Shown here: piece by piece, positions 27,580 through 36,719 of the stretch
How positions within the stretch are numbered: position 1 is the first letter of the stretch
How the letters are laid out: each line of letters starts with the position of its first letter
Origin: Elusimicrobiota bacterium
GTDB lineage: Bacteria > Elusimicrobiota > Elusimicrobia > UBA1565 > UBA9628
Assembly: GCA_016212855.1 (NCBI GenBank)
Contig: JACRDP010000025.1
Location: forward strand, 1-64,000
Length of the DNA stretch: 64,000 nucleotides
Direction: 5' to 3'
The notes under the pieces: model-generated
The model's database searches: none
What the model saw: the letters and a program-made list of their open reading frames with translations, nothing else
Told to the model about the DNA's origin: nothing
Translations under genes and position numbers: made by a program

Positions 27580-28926
27580 AGCGATGTCGAGGGAAGACAC
27601 CCGGAAGGTGGGCGCGCCGAGGGAGCCTTGGAAGGTGAGGTCGGAGGCGACGCCGTCGATGAGTGAGAGGAGCTCGAGGAGGTTGCCGGAGATCATGGCG
27701 CCTTTGACCGGCTTGGCGACGGCGCCGCAGTCGATCAGAAGGCCGGAGACGCCGACGGAGAAAGCGCCGGAGACGGGGTCAACCATGTGCATACCGAGCA
27801 CCTCGGCGACGAGAAGGCCGGACTTGGTGCCCGCGATCAGGGCCTCGCGCGTCGTCGGGCCCGGCGCGAGGAAAAGGTTCGAAGCGCCGGGCGCGGGCAG
27901 ACCCGTATAAGACTCTCGATAGGCGCAGCCGTTGGACTTGCGCCCTTCTTTCGCCGCCGAGGACGTATCATGAAAAAACTCGCGCAGGACGCCGGCCTCG
28001 ATCATCGCCTTGTCGCGCGTGGGCAGGCCCTCGTCGTCGAAACGGCAGGAGCCAAGACCGCCGGGACGACGCGGATCGTCGCGCAAGGTCACGAGCGGAG
28101 AGGCCACCTTGGTGCCGAGCTTGCCGGCCAGCAACGATCGTCCGCCCTGCGTCTCGTCGGCGGAGAGAAGCTCGGCCAACAGCTCGAGAAACTCGACTCC
28201 GACCCACGGCTCGAAGAGCACGGCGCGACGGCTGCCGCCGGTGCGGCGCGCCCCCAGCAGGGCGCCTGCCCGACGGCCCGCGTCGCGCCCGATGGAGGCG
28301 AAATCCAGCGCCGAAGCGAAGCGCGCGGCGCGGTAGCTCTCGCCGAGCTGAAGCTCCGCCCCGGACTCGGCCGCGGCCGTCAAAGAGACGCTCGCCGATC
28401 CCGCGCGCTCGCTGGCGAACAGGCCGTTCGTTCCGGCGACGACGACCGAGCCGCGGCTCTCGGCGTATTCGGCGCGCATGATCCGTGCGATATGGGGCTC
28501 CGCTTTCGCGGCGGCCTCGGCCCGGGCGAGCTTCTCGCCGACGATTTCCCACGACGCCGTGAACAAGCTTTCGTCCCACAAGGTCGCGGCGAAGGCGGCG
28601 TCCGGCTTATCCGCCTGCGGTTCCGGCAAGTCGCGGGACGAATCGGACTCGGCGTGGGGCAGCTGCTCCAGCGCGCGAGCGTAGAGTTCCTTGATCGCCT
28701 CGAGGTCCGCGCCGCCGGCGGCGGCGAAGCCGACCCGGCCTCCGCGCGCGACGCGCACGCCCGCGCCCGAGTTCTCCGAGGCTTCGACGCCGTCGCGCTC
28801 GCCCTCGCGCCGCGACATCAAGCGCTCTTCGCCGCGCGACAGATAGAGCTCGGCCCGGGTCTCGGCCGACTGGGATTTCATCCACGCGACGGCGTCGCGC
28901 GCGAGCGTCTCGAGGTCCGCAGTCAT
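27577..28926 (-). CDS. pmbA: TldD/PmbA-family protein, PmbA (TldE) type
   Basis: A 449-residue PmbA/TldE homologue: SENSGAGVRVARGGRVGFAA near the start, FEPWVGVEFLELLAELL in the middle, and EVLGMHMVDPVSGAFSVGVSG near the end. It lacks the HExxxH zinc motif of TldD, as expected for the non-catalytic partner. TldD/TldE process small peptides and help degrade unstable proteins. No tldD is in the window. It is the last gene of the long minus-strand cluster. Confidence 0.92.
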   Translation of the reverse strand: MTADLETLARDAVAWMKSQSAETRAELYLSRGEERLMSRREGERDGVEASENSGAGVRVARGGRVGFAAAGGADLEAIKELYARALEQLPHAESDSSRDLPEPQADKPDAAFAATLWDESLFTASWEIVGEKLARAEAAAKAEPHIARIMRAEYAESRGSVVVAGTNGLFASERAGSASVSLTAAAESGAELQLGESYRAARFASALDFASIGRDAGRRAGALLGARRTGGSRRAVLFEPWVGVEFLELLAELLSADETQGGRSLLAGKLGTKVASPLVTLRDDPRRPGGLGSCRFDDEGLPTRDKAMIEAGVLREFFHDTSSAAKEGRKSNGCAYRESYTGLPAPGASNLFLAPGPTTREALIAGTKSGLLVAEVLGMHMVDPVSGAFSVGVSGLLIDCGAVAKPVKGAMISGNLLELLSLIDGVASDLTFQGSLGAPTFRVSSLDIA

Positions 28927-28933
28927 GGCGGCG

Positions 28934-29152
28934 TCAGCGGCCGAGGCCGTTCCAGCCGACGTACAGGAAGAAGAAAGAGACGAGCAGGAAGAACATCCCC
29001 CACTTCTTGCGCTCCAGGGCGATGTAGGCGTCGTTGAGGACGTAGTCGCGCAGAACCGCGTTCATGCGCTCGATGAGGTCCGGCCGGTACAGATAGCCGA
29101 GCCCGAGCAGGCCGGACAGGAGGCCGACGGCGAGCTTGAAAACCGGGTTCAT
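28934..29152 (-). CDS. Small two-helix membrane protein
   Basis: A 72-residue protein with two hydrophobic segments, about 5-22 (FKLAVGLLSGLLGLGYLY) and 52-68 (MFFLLVSFFFLYVGW), joined by a charged loop, which predicts a hairpin in the membrane. It overlaps pth by four bases (ATGA), which supports it being real. No family recognised. Confidence 0.7.
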   Translation of the reverse strand: MNPVFKLAVGLLSGLLGLGYLYRPDLIERMNAVLRDYVLNDAYIALERKKWGMFFLLVSFFFLYVGWNGLGR

Positions 29153-29709
29153 CCCGCGGGATTATACTTGTTCATAGCTAAGTCGACGCCTTTTTCGCTC
29201 ACGCAGCCCACGGCCTCGCGCGCGAGGTCCAGCGCGGTCTCGAGCTCGGCTTCCTGGGACTTGGTGAACTTGCCGAGCACGAAGGCCGCCGAGTCCATTT
29301 TTTCCGGCTGCGGGCCGATGCCGATTCTGAGACGGGCGATCTCTTCCGTGCCGAAGTGCTGGATGATCGAGAGCATGCCCTTCTGTCCGCCCGAGGAGCC
29401 CTTCTTGCGCAGACGCAGCTTGCCCAGCGGAATCGCCAGCTCGTCGTAGACGACGAGGAGCTCGTCGAGGGCGACATTGTGATAGGCCGCGAACTGCTTC
29501 ACGAACTCGCCGGAAAGATTCATGTACGTCATCGGCTTGGCGACCCAGAGGTCGCCGGCCTTGGCCGCCACGCCCAGGCCCTTAAAGTCCTTCCAAAAAG
29601 AGTCCGCCCCGCCGACCATGCGGTCGGCGAGGCGGAAGCCCACGTTGTGGCGCGTCTTCTCGTATTCCGGGCCCGGGTTGCCGAGTCCGACGACGAGCTT
29701 AAGCGCCAC
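29149..29709 (-). CDS. pth: Peptidyl-tRNA hydrolase
   Basis: Cleaves peptidyl-tRNA released from stalled ribosomes. The 186-residue protein shows VGLGNPGPEYEKTRHNVGF with the catalytic His, PMTYMNLSGE with the substrate-binding Asn, and YDELAIPLGKLRLRKKGSSGGQKGM. It follows rplY, the common rplY-pth order. Confidence 0.97.
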   Translation of the reverse strand: MALKLVVGLGNPGPEYEKTRHNVGFRLADRMVGGADSFWKDFKGLGVAAKAGDLWVAKPMTYMNLSGEFVKQFAAYHNVALDELLVVYDELAIPLGKLRLRKKGSSGGQKGMLSIIQHFGTEEIARLRIGIGPQPEKMDSAAFVLGKFTKSQEAELETALDLAREAVGCVSEKGVDLAMNKYNPAG

Positions 29710-29721
29710 CGAAGGAGAGGC

Positions 29722-30450
29722 TTACTTCCCTTCCTTCTTCGGCGCCTTCTTGGCGTCGGCCGCGGGAGCGGGAGCGGCCGCCTTCTCGATGACCTTGCCT
29801 TCCTCGTCCTTCTTGCCCTTCGTGGAGGCGGATTCGGGCTCGGCCGCGACGGCTCCTTCGACGACGGCGCCGGGCACGGGCTCGGCGACGACCTCGACCT
29901 TGGCGACGACGATGCGGATGACGGCGGCCTCGGCGGAGTCGAGGACTTCGACGCCCGCGGGCAGCGAGAGGTCCTTGACGTGGATGTTCTGGTGAAGCTC
30001 GAGCTTAGACACGTCGACGTCGATGTGCTGAGGGATCGCCGTGGGCAGCGCCTTGATGCGCAGCTCGCGCATGTCGATGGACATCATGCCGCCGGAGGTC
30101 TTGACGCCGGGCGCCTCGCCGACGATGTTCAGCGGGACCTTGGCCTCGATCTTCTTGGTCAGCGAAATGCGCTGGAAGTCGGCGTGCACCGGCCGGTCGG
30201 TGACCGGGTGGCGCTGCAGCTCCTTGACGATCACCGTCTCCTGGCCTTTCGCGTGCTTCAGGGTGATGATGGCGTTGGCGCCGCCCTTGCGGCGGGCCGC
30301 CATCAAATCCTTCTCGGACAGCGCGACGTTGATCGGCGGCTTTTCGCCGCCGTACACGACGGCCGGAATGCGGGACTCGGCGCGCAGGGACGAAAGGACC
30401 TTCTTGGTCCCCTTCTCGGCGCGGACTTCGACGTTCAGCGTGATTTCCAT
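29722..30450 (-). CDS. rplY: Ribosomal protein L25, long CTC form
   Basis: A 242-residue 5S rRNA-binding protein of the general stress (CTC) type. The N-terminal L25 domain (RAEKGTKKVLSSLRAESRIPAVVYGG) is followed by the TL5-type C-terminal domain and then a low-complexity Ala/Glu/Lys-rich tail of about 50 residues after AVIRIVVAKVEV. The order prs-rplY-pth is widely conserved. Confidence 0.95.
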   Translation of the reverse strand: MEITLNVEVRAEKGTKKVLSSLRAESRIPAVVYGGEKPPINVALSEKDLMAARRKGGANAIITLKHAKGQETVIVKELQRHPVTDRPVHADFQRISLTKKIEAKVPLNIVGEAPGVKTSGGMMSIDMRELRIKALPTAIPQHIDVDVSKLELHQNIHVKDLSLPAGVEVLDSAEAAVIRIVVAKVEVVAEPVPGAVVEGAVAAEPESASTKGKKDEEGKVIEKAAAPAPAADAKKAPKKEGK

Positions 30451-30483
30451 GACTCGGTACTCTCCAGTTTTCCTTAAGCTAAA

Positions 30484-31467
30484 TCAGACGAACAAAGCGC
30501 TGATGGACTTGCCCTGATGGTTGCGCGCGATCGCCTCGCCCATGAGGGGCGCGATCGACAGAACCGTCAGCTTCCCCCCGGCCAGCGCGTGGACCGGGAT
30601 CGAATCGGTGAGGATCATTTCTTCCAAAGAGGATTTCGCGATCAAGTCGTGAGCGGCGCCGCTCAGCACGCCGTGGACGCAGGCGGCGTAGACCTTGCTG
30701 GCGCCATTCTCGCGGATCTTGTCGGCGACCTTGCACAAAGTCCCGCCGGTGTCCACCATGTCGTCGAGGATGAAGCAGGTCTTACCCTTCACGTCGCCGA
30801 TGATGTTGTAGACCGAGGCCTCGTTCGGGCGCGGGCGGCGCTTGTCGATGATGCACAGGCCGGCGTTGAGGCGCTTGGCGAACGCGCGGGCGCGCTCGAC
30901 GCCGCCGACGTCGGGCGACACGACGACGAGATTCTTCAGCGCCTTCTTCTTCACGTAATCGATGATGACGGGCGCGGCGTAAAGATGGTCGACGGGGATG
31001 TCGAAGAAGCCCTGGATCTGCGCGGCGTGCAGGTCCATCGTGATGACGCGCTGGGCGCCGGCCTCGACGATGAGGTTGGCGACGAGCTTGGAGGTGATGG
31101 GCATGCGCGGCGCGGTCTTGCGGTCGGCGCGGGCGTAGCCGTAGTAGGGCATGACGGCCGTGATGCGCCCCGCCGACGCGCGGCGCAACGCGTCGATCAT
31201 GATGAGCAGCTCCATCAGATTCTCGTTGGTCGGACGGCACGTCGGCTGGATCACGTAGCAGTCGGCGCCGCGGACGTTCTCGTCGATCTGGACGTTGATC
31301 TCGCCGTCGGCGAAGCGGCCGACGTGGGTCTTGCCCAGCGCCACGCCGAGATATTTGGCGATATCGACGGCCAGGGGCCGGTTCGCGTTGCCCGAGAAGA
31401 CCTTGAGGCCGCGAAGAGCCTTCACGCCCTCCATGGGAAGGGGCTTTTCGACGATCTTGTGAGCCAT
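30484..31467 (-). CDS. prs: Ribose-phosphate pyrophosphokinase
   Basis: Makes PRPP from ribose-5-phosphate and ATP for nucleotide, His, Trp and NAD synthesis. The protein has the [16 protein letters not shown] start, the [14 protein letters not shown] loop and the PRPP signature [10 protein letters not shown]. The ATG at 31467 (327 residues) has GGAGG five bases upstream; a second ATG at 31500 adds 11 residues, lacks a ribosome site, and follows the glmU stop by one base. Either or both may be used. Order glmU-prs is common. Confidence 0.94.
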   Translation of the reverse strand: MAHKIVEKPLPMEGVKALRGLKVFSGNANRPLAVDIAKYLGVALGKTHVGRFADGEINVQIDENVRGADCYVIQPTCRPTNENLMELLIMIDALRRASAGRITAVMPYYGYARADRKTAPRMPITSKLVANLIVEAGAQRVITMDLHAAQIQGFFDIPVDHLYAAPVIIDYVKKKALKNLVVVSPDVGGVERARAFAKRLNAGLCIIDKRRPRPNEASVYNIIGDVKGKTCFILDDMVDTGGTLCKVADKIRENGASKVYAACVHGVLSGAAHDLIAKSSLEEMILTDSIPVHALAGGKLTVLSIAPLMGEAIARNHQGKSISALFV

Positions 31468-31501
31468 TCGTGCCTCCGGCTTCGCGACTATTTGGGCCAT
31501 A

Positions 31502-32890
31502 TCAGGTTTTGTTCACCTGGCGAGCGCGCGCGATCGCCAGGGCCTCGTCGGGTACGTCCTCGGTGACGGTGGAGCCGGCGGCGACCTTGGCGCCCCGGCC
31601 GATCTTAACCGGCGCGATCAGGTTCACGTTCGAGCCGATGAAGGCCTTCGCGCCGATCGTCGTCCGGTGCTTGTCCTTTCCGTCGTAGTTGCAGGTGATC
31701 GTGCCGGCGCCGATGTTGACGTCTTCGGCGATGTCGGCGTCGCCGATGTAGGAGAGATGGTTCACCTTCGAGCCGAAGCCGATCTTCGACGCCTTCACCT
31801 CGGTGAAGTTGCCGATGCGCGCGCGGGGCCCGATGGAAGAGTCGGGGCGGATGTGGGCGAACGGGCCGACCGAGGTCTTCTCGAGCAGGCGCGAGGACAT
31901 CACGTAGGAGAAGCGAACCTCGCACTCGTTGCCGATCGAGGTGTCTTCGATGTGAGTATAGGGTCCGATACGGCACATGCGGCCGATCTTGGTGTGGCCT
32001 CGGAGTATGGTGCCCGGATAGATCACGGTGTCCTGGCCGATCTCGACGTCGGCGTCGACGTGGGTGGACTGGGGATCGCGGATGGTGACGCCGGAGATCA
32101 TCAGGCGCTCGAGCATGCGCTTGTTCAAGACGCGCTCGGCTATGGACAGTTGAGCCCGGTTGTTGATTCCCTGGATCTCCTCGGAGTTGGAGGACGTGTA
32201 GGCGTGAATGCGGCCGCCCTTGCCGCGGATGGCCTCCATCACGTCGGTCAGGAAGTGCTCCTTCTTGGGGCCCTTCGCGCCGATCTCCTTGAGGCCCTGG
32301 ACGAGGGCGTCGACTTCGAAGCAGTAGGCTCCGGAGTTGACCTCGGTGAGCGCGAGCTCCTTCGGGGTGGCGACGCTTTCTTCGACGATGCGCTGGACCT
32401 CGCCGAGGGCGCCGCGCACGATGCGGCCGTAGCCCTTGGGGTTCTGCAGGCGCGCGGTGAGCAAGGTGGCCTGGCCCTTGAGCTGCTCGTGGGTGAGATA
32501 GAGGTTGTAGATGGATTCGTAGGTGAGCAGCGGGGTGTCGCCGCACATGACCATCGCGGTCTTGAATTTCTTCAGAAATGGAAGGGCTTCCAGGACGGCA
32601 TTCCCGGAGCCCATCTGCTTCTTCTGGTGGATGGCCTGGATCGGGCGCGCTATGCCGACGGACTTGAGCATGTCCGCCGACGCGTCCTTGACCTGCTGGG
32701 CCTCGTGTCCGACGACGATGCCGATGGAGCCCGGCTTAAGCGCGTTGGCGATGCGCAGGACGTAGAAGAGCATGGGGCGGCCGCCGACGTGGTGAAGGAC
32801 CTTCGGAATGGAGGACTCCATCCGCGTGCCCTGGCCGGCGGCGAGGATCAGCACGCAAAGCTGGCCTTGTCCCTTTTTGCTCGAGCTCAT
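31502..32890 (-). CDS. glmU: Bifunctional UDP-GlcNAc pyrophosphorylase / GlcN-1-P acetyltransferase
   Basis: Last two steps of UDP-GlcNAc synthesis. The 462-residue protein has an N-terminal nucleotidyltransferase domain ([19 protein letters not shown], then [10 protein letters not shown]) and a C-terminal left-handed beta-helix of hexapeptide repeats with [20 protein letters not shown] and [10 protein letters not shown]. With glmS and glmM in the next cluster the whole pathway from fructose-6-phosphate is present in the window. It starts 22 bases after the tRNA-Gln gene. Confidence 0.97.
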   Translation of the reverse strand: MSSSKKGQGQLCVLILAAGQGTRMESSIPKVLHHVGGRPMLFYVLRIANALKPGSIGIVVGHEAQQVKDASADMLKSVGIARPIQAIHQKKQMGSGNAVLEALPFLKKFKTAMVMCGDTPLLTYESIYNLYLTHEQLKGQATLLTARLQNPKGYGRIVRGALGEVQRIVEESVATPKELALTEVNSGAYCFEVDALVQGLKEIGAKGPKKEHFLTDVMEAIRGKGGRIHAYTSSNSEEIQGINNRAQLSIAERVLNKRMLERLMISGVTIRDPQSTHVDADVEIGQDTVIYPGTILRGHTKIGRMCRIGPYTHIEDTSIGNECEVRFSYVMSSRLLEKTSVGPFAHIRPDSSIGPRARIGNFTEVKASKIGFGSKVNHLSYIGDADIAEDVNIGAGTITCNYDGKDKHRTTIGAKAFIGSNVNLIAPVKIGRGAKVAAGSTVTEDVPDEALAIARARQVNKT

Positions 32891-32912
32891 TTCATTTTCC
32901 TTGCGAAATCCA

Positions 32913-32983
32913 TTCCCGGGCGTGGATTCGAACCACGAATAACGGCTTCAAAGGCCGCTGTGTTACCATTACACCACCCGGGA
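32913..32983 (-). tRNA. tRNA-Gln (anticodon TTG)
   Basis: Read on the minus strand from 32983, the sequence folds with a 7-bp acceptor stem (TCCCGGG with CCCGGGA), a 4-bp D stem (GTGT/ACAC), a 5-bp anticodon stem with loop CTTTGAA giving anticodon TTG, a 4-base variable loop, and a 5-bp T stem around TTCGAAT. The discriminator is A and the 3' CCA is not encoded. The first 15 bases overlap the 3' end of spoVG. Confidence 0.97.
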
Positions 32984-33262
32984 GTCGGCTTTATTCCCTG
33001 CAGCGGCCTGGAGAACTTCCCGCTCGTAGCAGGCGAACACTTTTCTCTCCAGTTGCGATCTAAATTCCACGGTAATCGGGTGCGCCACGTCTTTAAAGCT
33101 GCCGTCGGGCATCTTCCTCGACGGCATGCAGAGGATCAGCCCTTTGTCGCTTTCGATCACCTTCAAGTTTCTCACCACGAAGACATGGTCGAATGTGACC
33201 GTGGCGAAAGCCTTGAGCTTGTCCTCTTTGCGCAGGTGGACGCGGATTTCGGTGATCTCCAA
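32969..33262 (-). CDS. spoVG: SpoVG, RNA-binding regulator
   Basis: A 97-residue SpoVG. EITEIRVHLRKEDKLKAFATVTFD, the VVRNLKVIESDKGLILCMPSRK core and DVAHPITVEFR match the family, which is a site-specific RNA/DNA-binding regulator found well outside sporulating bacteria. The start is TTG at 33262, six bases after the ispE stop. The last four codons and the TAA stop lie inside the tRNA-Gln gene on the same strand, so the two products share 15 bases. Confidence 0.95.
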   Translation of the reverse strand: MEITEIRVHLRKEDKLKAFATVTFDHVFVVRNLKVIESDKGLILCMPSRKMPDGSFKDVAHPITVEFRSQLERKVFACYEREVLQAAAGNKADSRVV

Positions 33263-33268
33263 GATGTT

Positions 33269-34159
33269 TCAGCCGTGACAGCTCGTCAAATAGACCTTCC
33301 AAGGGTAAGCCCGGAGTCTCTTGACGATTCGCTCGCCCTCGGCGTGCGAATTAATAAACCCGAAAACCGACGAACCCGAGCCCGACATGCGTACGCCCTT
33401 CGCTCCCGCCGCTTCCAGGATGCGCCGGGCTTGAGACACTTCTTTCAAAACAGGCAGGTCCGCCTGCTCCAGGCGGTTGAAGAGCAAACCGCCCCATTCC
33501 TCGACGGGGCGGCCTCTTTTCAGACTGCGGACCAGTTTATCTAATTGGGCGAGGTTTTTCAACACGTCCGCCCGTCGGCGGGGAGGCAGCGCCGTGTACA
33601 CCGGGCCCGTCGGAGACGGGAAGCCGGGCCAGGCGAGGACCATAAACGGCAGGGATTTTTGGATTTTCACCGGTTTCAGGCGGTCGCCGATCCCCGTCGC
33701 CCGGCAAAAATTCTCCTCTTTCAGGAAAAACGGCACGTCCGCGCCCAGCTTGACGCCGATGTCGTGCAGCTTTTTCTTCTTGGCGGCCGTCAAATTAATG
33801 TTTAAAAGCCTTGCTAATCCGAGAAGGGTCCCGGCCGCGTCGGAGGAGCCGCCGCCCAAGCCCGCGCCCATCGGTATGCGCTTGTAGAGCACGATCTTGA
33901 CGCCCACGCCCACCCGGAACTCCCGGTAGAACGCCTTGGCGGCCCGCAAAATCAAGTTGTCGGGGCCGGCCGACAAGGGCATAGTGTCCAATTCGTCGAT
34001 GATTTCGAGGGTCGGCTTATTGCCGCTGACGACCTCCATCTCGAGCACGTCGTAGAGGTTGATGCGCGTAAACAGGCTGGCGAGCGTGTGGTAGCCGTCC
34101 TTGCGCCTGCCCGTGACTTCGAGGAACAGATTGACCTTCGCCGGGCACTGCTGCTTCAT
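33269..34159 (-). CDS. ispE: 4-diphosphocytidyl-2-C-methyl-D-erythritol kinase IspE
   Basis: A GHMP kinase of the MEP isoprenoid pathway. From the ATG at 34159 it has 296 residues: CPAKVNLFLEVTGRRKDGYH, the ATP-binding PMGAGLGGGSSDAAGTL, and the C-terminal GVRMSGSGSSVFGF. A GTG at 34165 overlapping the stop of the upstream gene (GTGA) is an equally possible start. It lies downstream of a LolB-like domain gene, as in the lolB-ispE-prs order of many Gram-negatives. Confidence 0.96.
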   Translation of the reverse strand: MKQQCPAKVNLFLEVTGRRKDGYHTLASLFTRINLYDVLEMEVVSGNKPTLEIIDELDTMPLSAGPDNLILRAAKAFYREFRVGVGVKIVLYKRIPMGAGLGGGSSDAAGTLLGLARLLNINLTAAKKKKLHDIGVKLGADVPFFLKEENFCRATGIGDRLKPVKIQKSLPFMVLAWPGFPSPTGPVYTALPPRRRADVLKNLAQLDKLVRSLKRGRPVEEWGGLLFNRLEQADLPVLKEVSQARRILEAAGAKGVRMSGSGSSVFGFINSHAEGERIVKRLRAYPWKVYLTSCHG

Positions 34160-34161
34160 GC

Positions 34162-36285
34162 TCACGGAAGAAACTCGGCCTTCGGATCGGCGCATGAGAT
34201 CGCCAACTCCCAAAACCGTCCCTTCGTCTCCAGCAGGCGCGGCAGACGGCGCTCGCGCACGTTCAGAAAATCGGACAGGGAGACGGCGATGCCGTTGTCG
34301 GCCGGCGACACGCGGCGCGCGAGCCCGTCGTCGAGATCGATCCGCCAGGCGGTGCGCATGAGGCTCAGGCGTCCCCAGCCGCGTTCTATGCGCGCGGGTC
34401 CCGGCGCGAAGGCCGCGCCGGACAGCGCTGCCGCGATCGCCGTGAAGGCGCCGCGCGCGGCGTCCTCGACGCGGACCTGGTCGACGCCTTCGACGGGGAA
34501 AGAATCCATCGCGAAGCCGCGCGCGTCGAGCCGGGCGCGCCAGGCCGTCGAGAACATCGGCCCGAGCAGTTCGAAGTTCACGGTGTCCGGCGCGCGGAAG
34601 GTGAACAGCGCCGAGCGCGACACGGCCCGGCCGGCGATTTTTCCCTTCAGCTCGCACAGGCCGCTCATCTTCTTCACCCCGCCCTGGACCACGGACAGGT
34701 GCCGCCGCCACAATTCGGCGAGTTGTCCGTCGGACAGATCCTTTTGGAGGGAGTCGGCCTTGTCCCCGGCCTTTTCCTCGCCGAGAATCTGCGCCATGCG
34801 CCATGCGAGCCAGGCGTCGCCGGTGCGCCCCAGGCTTTCGTGCGCGGCGGCGAGATGCCGCCACAGAGTTTCGTCGTCGGTGATCGCGCGGGCGGCGGCC
34901 TCGAGCTCGATGACGGCCTCGGTGCTGCGGTTTTGTTTGAACAGCGCCCAGCCCAAAGAGTCGCGATAGGCGGCGTTGAGCGGCTCGAGCTCCAGCGCGC
35001 GGCGGATCAGGCCTTCGGCCTCCGTCAGCTTGAGGCCCCTGTCCGCCAGCGAATAGCCCAGGTAGTTCAGCGCCGGGGCGTCGTCGGGCTTGCTCTCCAA
35101 CAGCTTGCGGAACTCGGGCTCGGCCTCGGCGATCTTGTCCATCTTCTCGAGGATGGTCGCCAACTGCCAACGCGCGTCGCGGTCGTCGGGCTTAAGCGCC
35201 AGCACCTCGCGCAGCAACGCGGCCGCCTGCGCGCGCTCGCCCAGGTCGTCGTGCCCGAGCGCGAGATAATAGGCGATGCGGTCGTCCTTCGGCCAGCGCG
35301 CGCGCGCCTCTTGAAGGGTCCGCATCGCCTCCTTCACCCCGCCGGACTGCAGCTGATAATAGCCCAGGCGCAGGTGCGCGGTCGGATCGTCTTTGAGCGC
35401 CGAGCTGTCCTTCAGATAGGCGGCGGCCTTCGCGAAGTCGCCGGACGCCTCAGCGTCGGCGGACAGCCACGCCGCGGCGGCGGCGTCGTCGGGGCGCTTG
35501 GCCTTCAGCCGCAGGAATTCGGCCCGCGCCGCCTCGAGGTCGCCGCGCGCGGCCTCCAGCTCGCCGATGTGCGCCCACAACTCCCAGTCGTCGGGCGTCG
35601 AGATCAGGACCTTGCGGTACTCGTCGATCGCCGCGACCGTGTCGTGGGTGATCTCGAACACCTGGCCCAAAGACAAGCGTACCGGGTCCGACTCCCCCTC
35701 GTCGAGCGAGATCGCGCGCCGAAGCTTCACGATCGCGTCCTGGTACTTCGCCTCCGTCGCGTCGAGCTTGGCCAGCTCGTACAGGATCTGCGCCGCGTGC
35801 TCGGGGTTGGCCGCGAGATAGCGCTCGAGCATGGCCCGCGCGCGCTTGGGATCGCGCGGCGCGATGAGCTCGGTCAGCGACAGGATCGAGTCGAGGGACG
35901 CCGGATCGAGCTTCAGCGCCTTCTCGAACGCGTCGATCGCCTCCTTCTCCTGACCGCGCGACCAGTACACGCGCGCCAGGATCATCGAGGACTTCCCGTC
36001 GTTGGGCGCCAGCGAGAGGCGCAGGCGCGCCCACTTCTCCGCCCGGGACCAGTCCTCGAGCTCGAGCGCGAGATCGGCGGCCTCGCCGGCGAGAAACGCC
36101 GACTCGGGGTCGAGCTCGAGAGCGTGCTCGAACGCCGACAGCGCCTCCGCGAAGGCGCCGCGCCGCTCGAGCAAGGTCCCGCGCAGATACTCCTGCTGGG
36201 CGGCCGTCGCGGACTCGGACGTCCCCGTGCCGGAGGCGAGGACGTGCGAGGCGAGCATGAGGACGAGGAGGGCGGCGGCTTTCAT
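34162..36285 (-). CDS. TPR protein with C-terminal LolB-like domain
   Basis: A 707-residue exported protein with a signal peptide (MKAAALLVLMLASHVLASGT). Residues about 25-510 hold TPR repeats (for example ALNYLGYSLADRGLKLTEAEGL). The last 190 residues change character: VKKMSGLCELKGKIAGRAV, TFRAPDTVNFELLGPMFST and a later WRIDLDDG resemble a LolB/DUF4292-type beta-half-barrel that handles lipoproteins. LolB normally precedes ispE in Gram-negatives, and this gene does, which supports the idea of a TPR-LolB fusion. The match is weak and needs a profile search. Confidence 0.75.
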   Translation of the reverse strand: MKAAALLVLMLASHVLASGTGTSESATAAQQEYLRGTLLERRGAFAEALSAFEHALELDPESAFLAGEAADLALELEDWSRAEKWARLRLSLAPNDGKSSMILARVYWSRGQEKEAIDAFEKALKLDPASLDSILSLTELIAPRDPKRARAMLERYLAANPEHAAQILYELAKLDATEAKYQDAIVKLRRAISLDEGESDPVRLSLGQVFEITHDTVAAIDEYRKVLISTPDDWELWAHIGELEAARGDLEAARAEFLRLKAKRPDDAAAAAWLSADAEASGDFAKAAAYLKDSSALKDDPTAHLRLGYYQLQSGGVKEAMRTLQEARARWPKDDRIAYYLALGHDDLGERAQAAALLREVLALKPDDRDARWQLATILEKMDKIAEAEPEFRKLLESKPDDAPALNYLGYSLADRGLKLTEAEGLIRRALELEPLNAAYRDSLGWALFKQNRSTEAVIELEAAARAITDDETLWRHLAAAHESLGRTGDAWLAWRMAQILGEEKAGDKADSLQKDLSDGQLAELWRRHLSVVQGGVKKMSGLCELKGKIAGRAVSRSALFTFRAPDTVNFELLGPMFSTAWRARLDARGFAMDSFPVEGVDQVRVEDAARGAFTAIAAALSGAAFAPGPARIERGWGRLSLMRTAWRIDLDDGLARRVSPADNGIAVSLSDFLNVRERRLPRLLETKGRFWELAISCADPKAEFLP

Positions 36286-36719
36286 CAGAGTTCCAGATCC
36301 ATGAGAACGGCGTCCGAGCCATCATAGTAGAACTTCGGCCTGCGGCCGACAACCTTAGCGCCGCGCTTCGCGTAGAACGCGGCGGCGCGGGCGTTGTCCG
36401 CCGAGACTTCGAGCGTCAGCTTCGCCGCGCCGCGCTCGCGCGCGGCGTCGAGCAGCGCGTCCCACAGCGCTCGCCCGAGTCCTCTGCCGTCCTCCGCCGC
36501 GGCGAGGTCGAGAAGACGAACCTCCTTGTCCACGAGTCTCGCCAGCGCGTATCCGCGGATAGGCCCGTCGACCGCGACGAAAAACAGCGCGTCGGGCCGC
36601 GACGCTTCGTCGGACAGGTCGGCGATCGGCCATTTCGCGGTGAAGGGGCGGCTCTTGGCCAGCGCGCCGACGGCCGCCGCGTCCGCGGCGGCGGCGGGCC
36701 TAACGGCGAAGTCTTTCAT
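36285..36719 (-). CDS. rimI: GNAT acetyltransferase, RimI-like
   Basis: A 144-residue GNAT protein with the acetyl-CoA loop GRGLGRALWDALLDAARERGA and the C-terminal LEVSADNARAAAFYAKRGAKVV typical of RimI, which acetylates ribosomal protein S18. It overlaps tsaB by 20 bases; the tsaE-tsaB-rimI order is widespread. Confidence 0.87.
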   Translation of the reverse strand: MKDFAVRPAAAADAAAVGALAKSRPFTAKWPIADLSDEASRPDALFFVAVDGPIRGYALARLVDKEVRLLDLAAAEDGRGLGRALWDALLDAARERGAAKLTLEVSADNARAAAFYAKRGAKVVGRRPKFYYDGSDAVLMDLEL

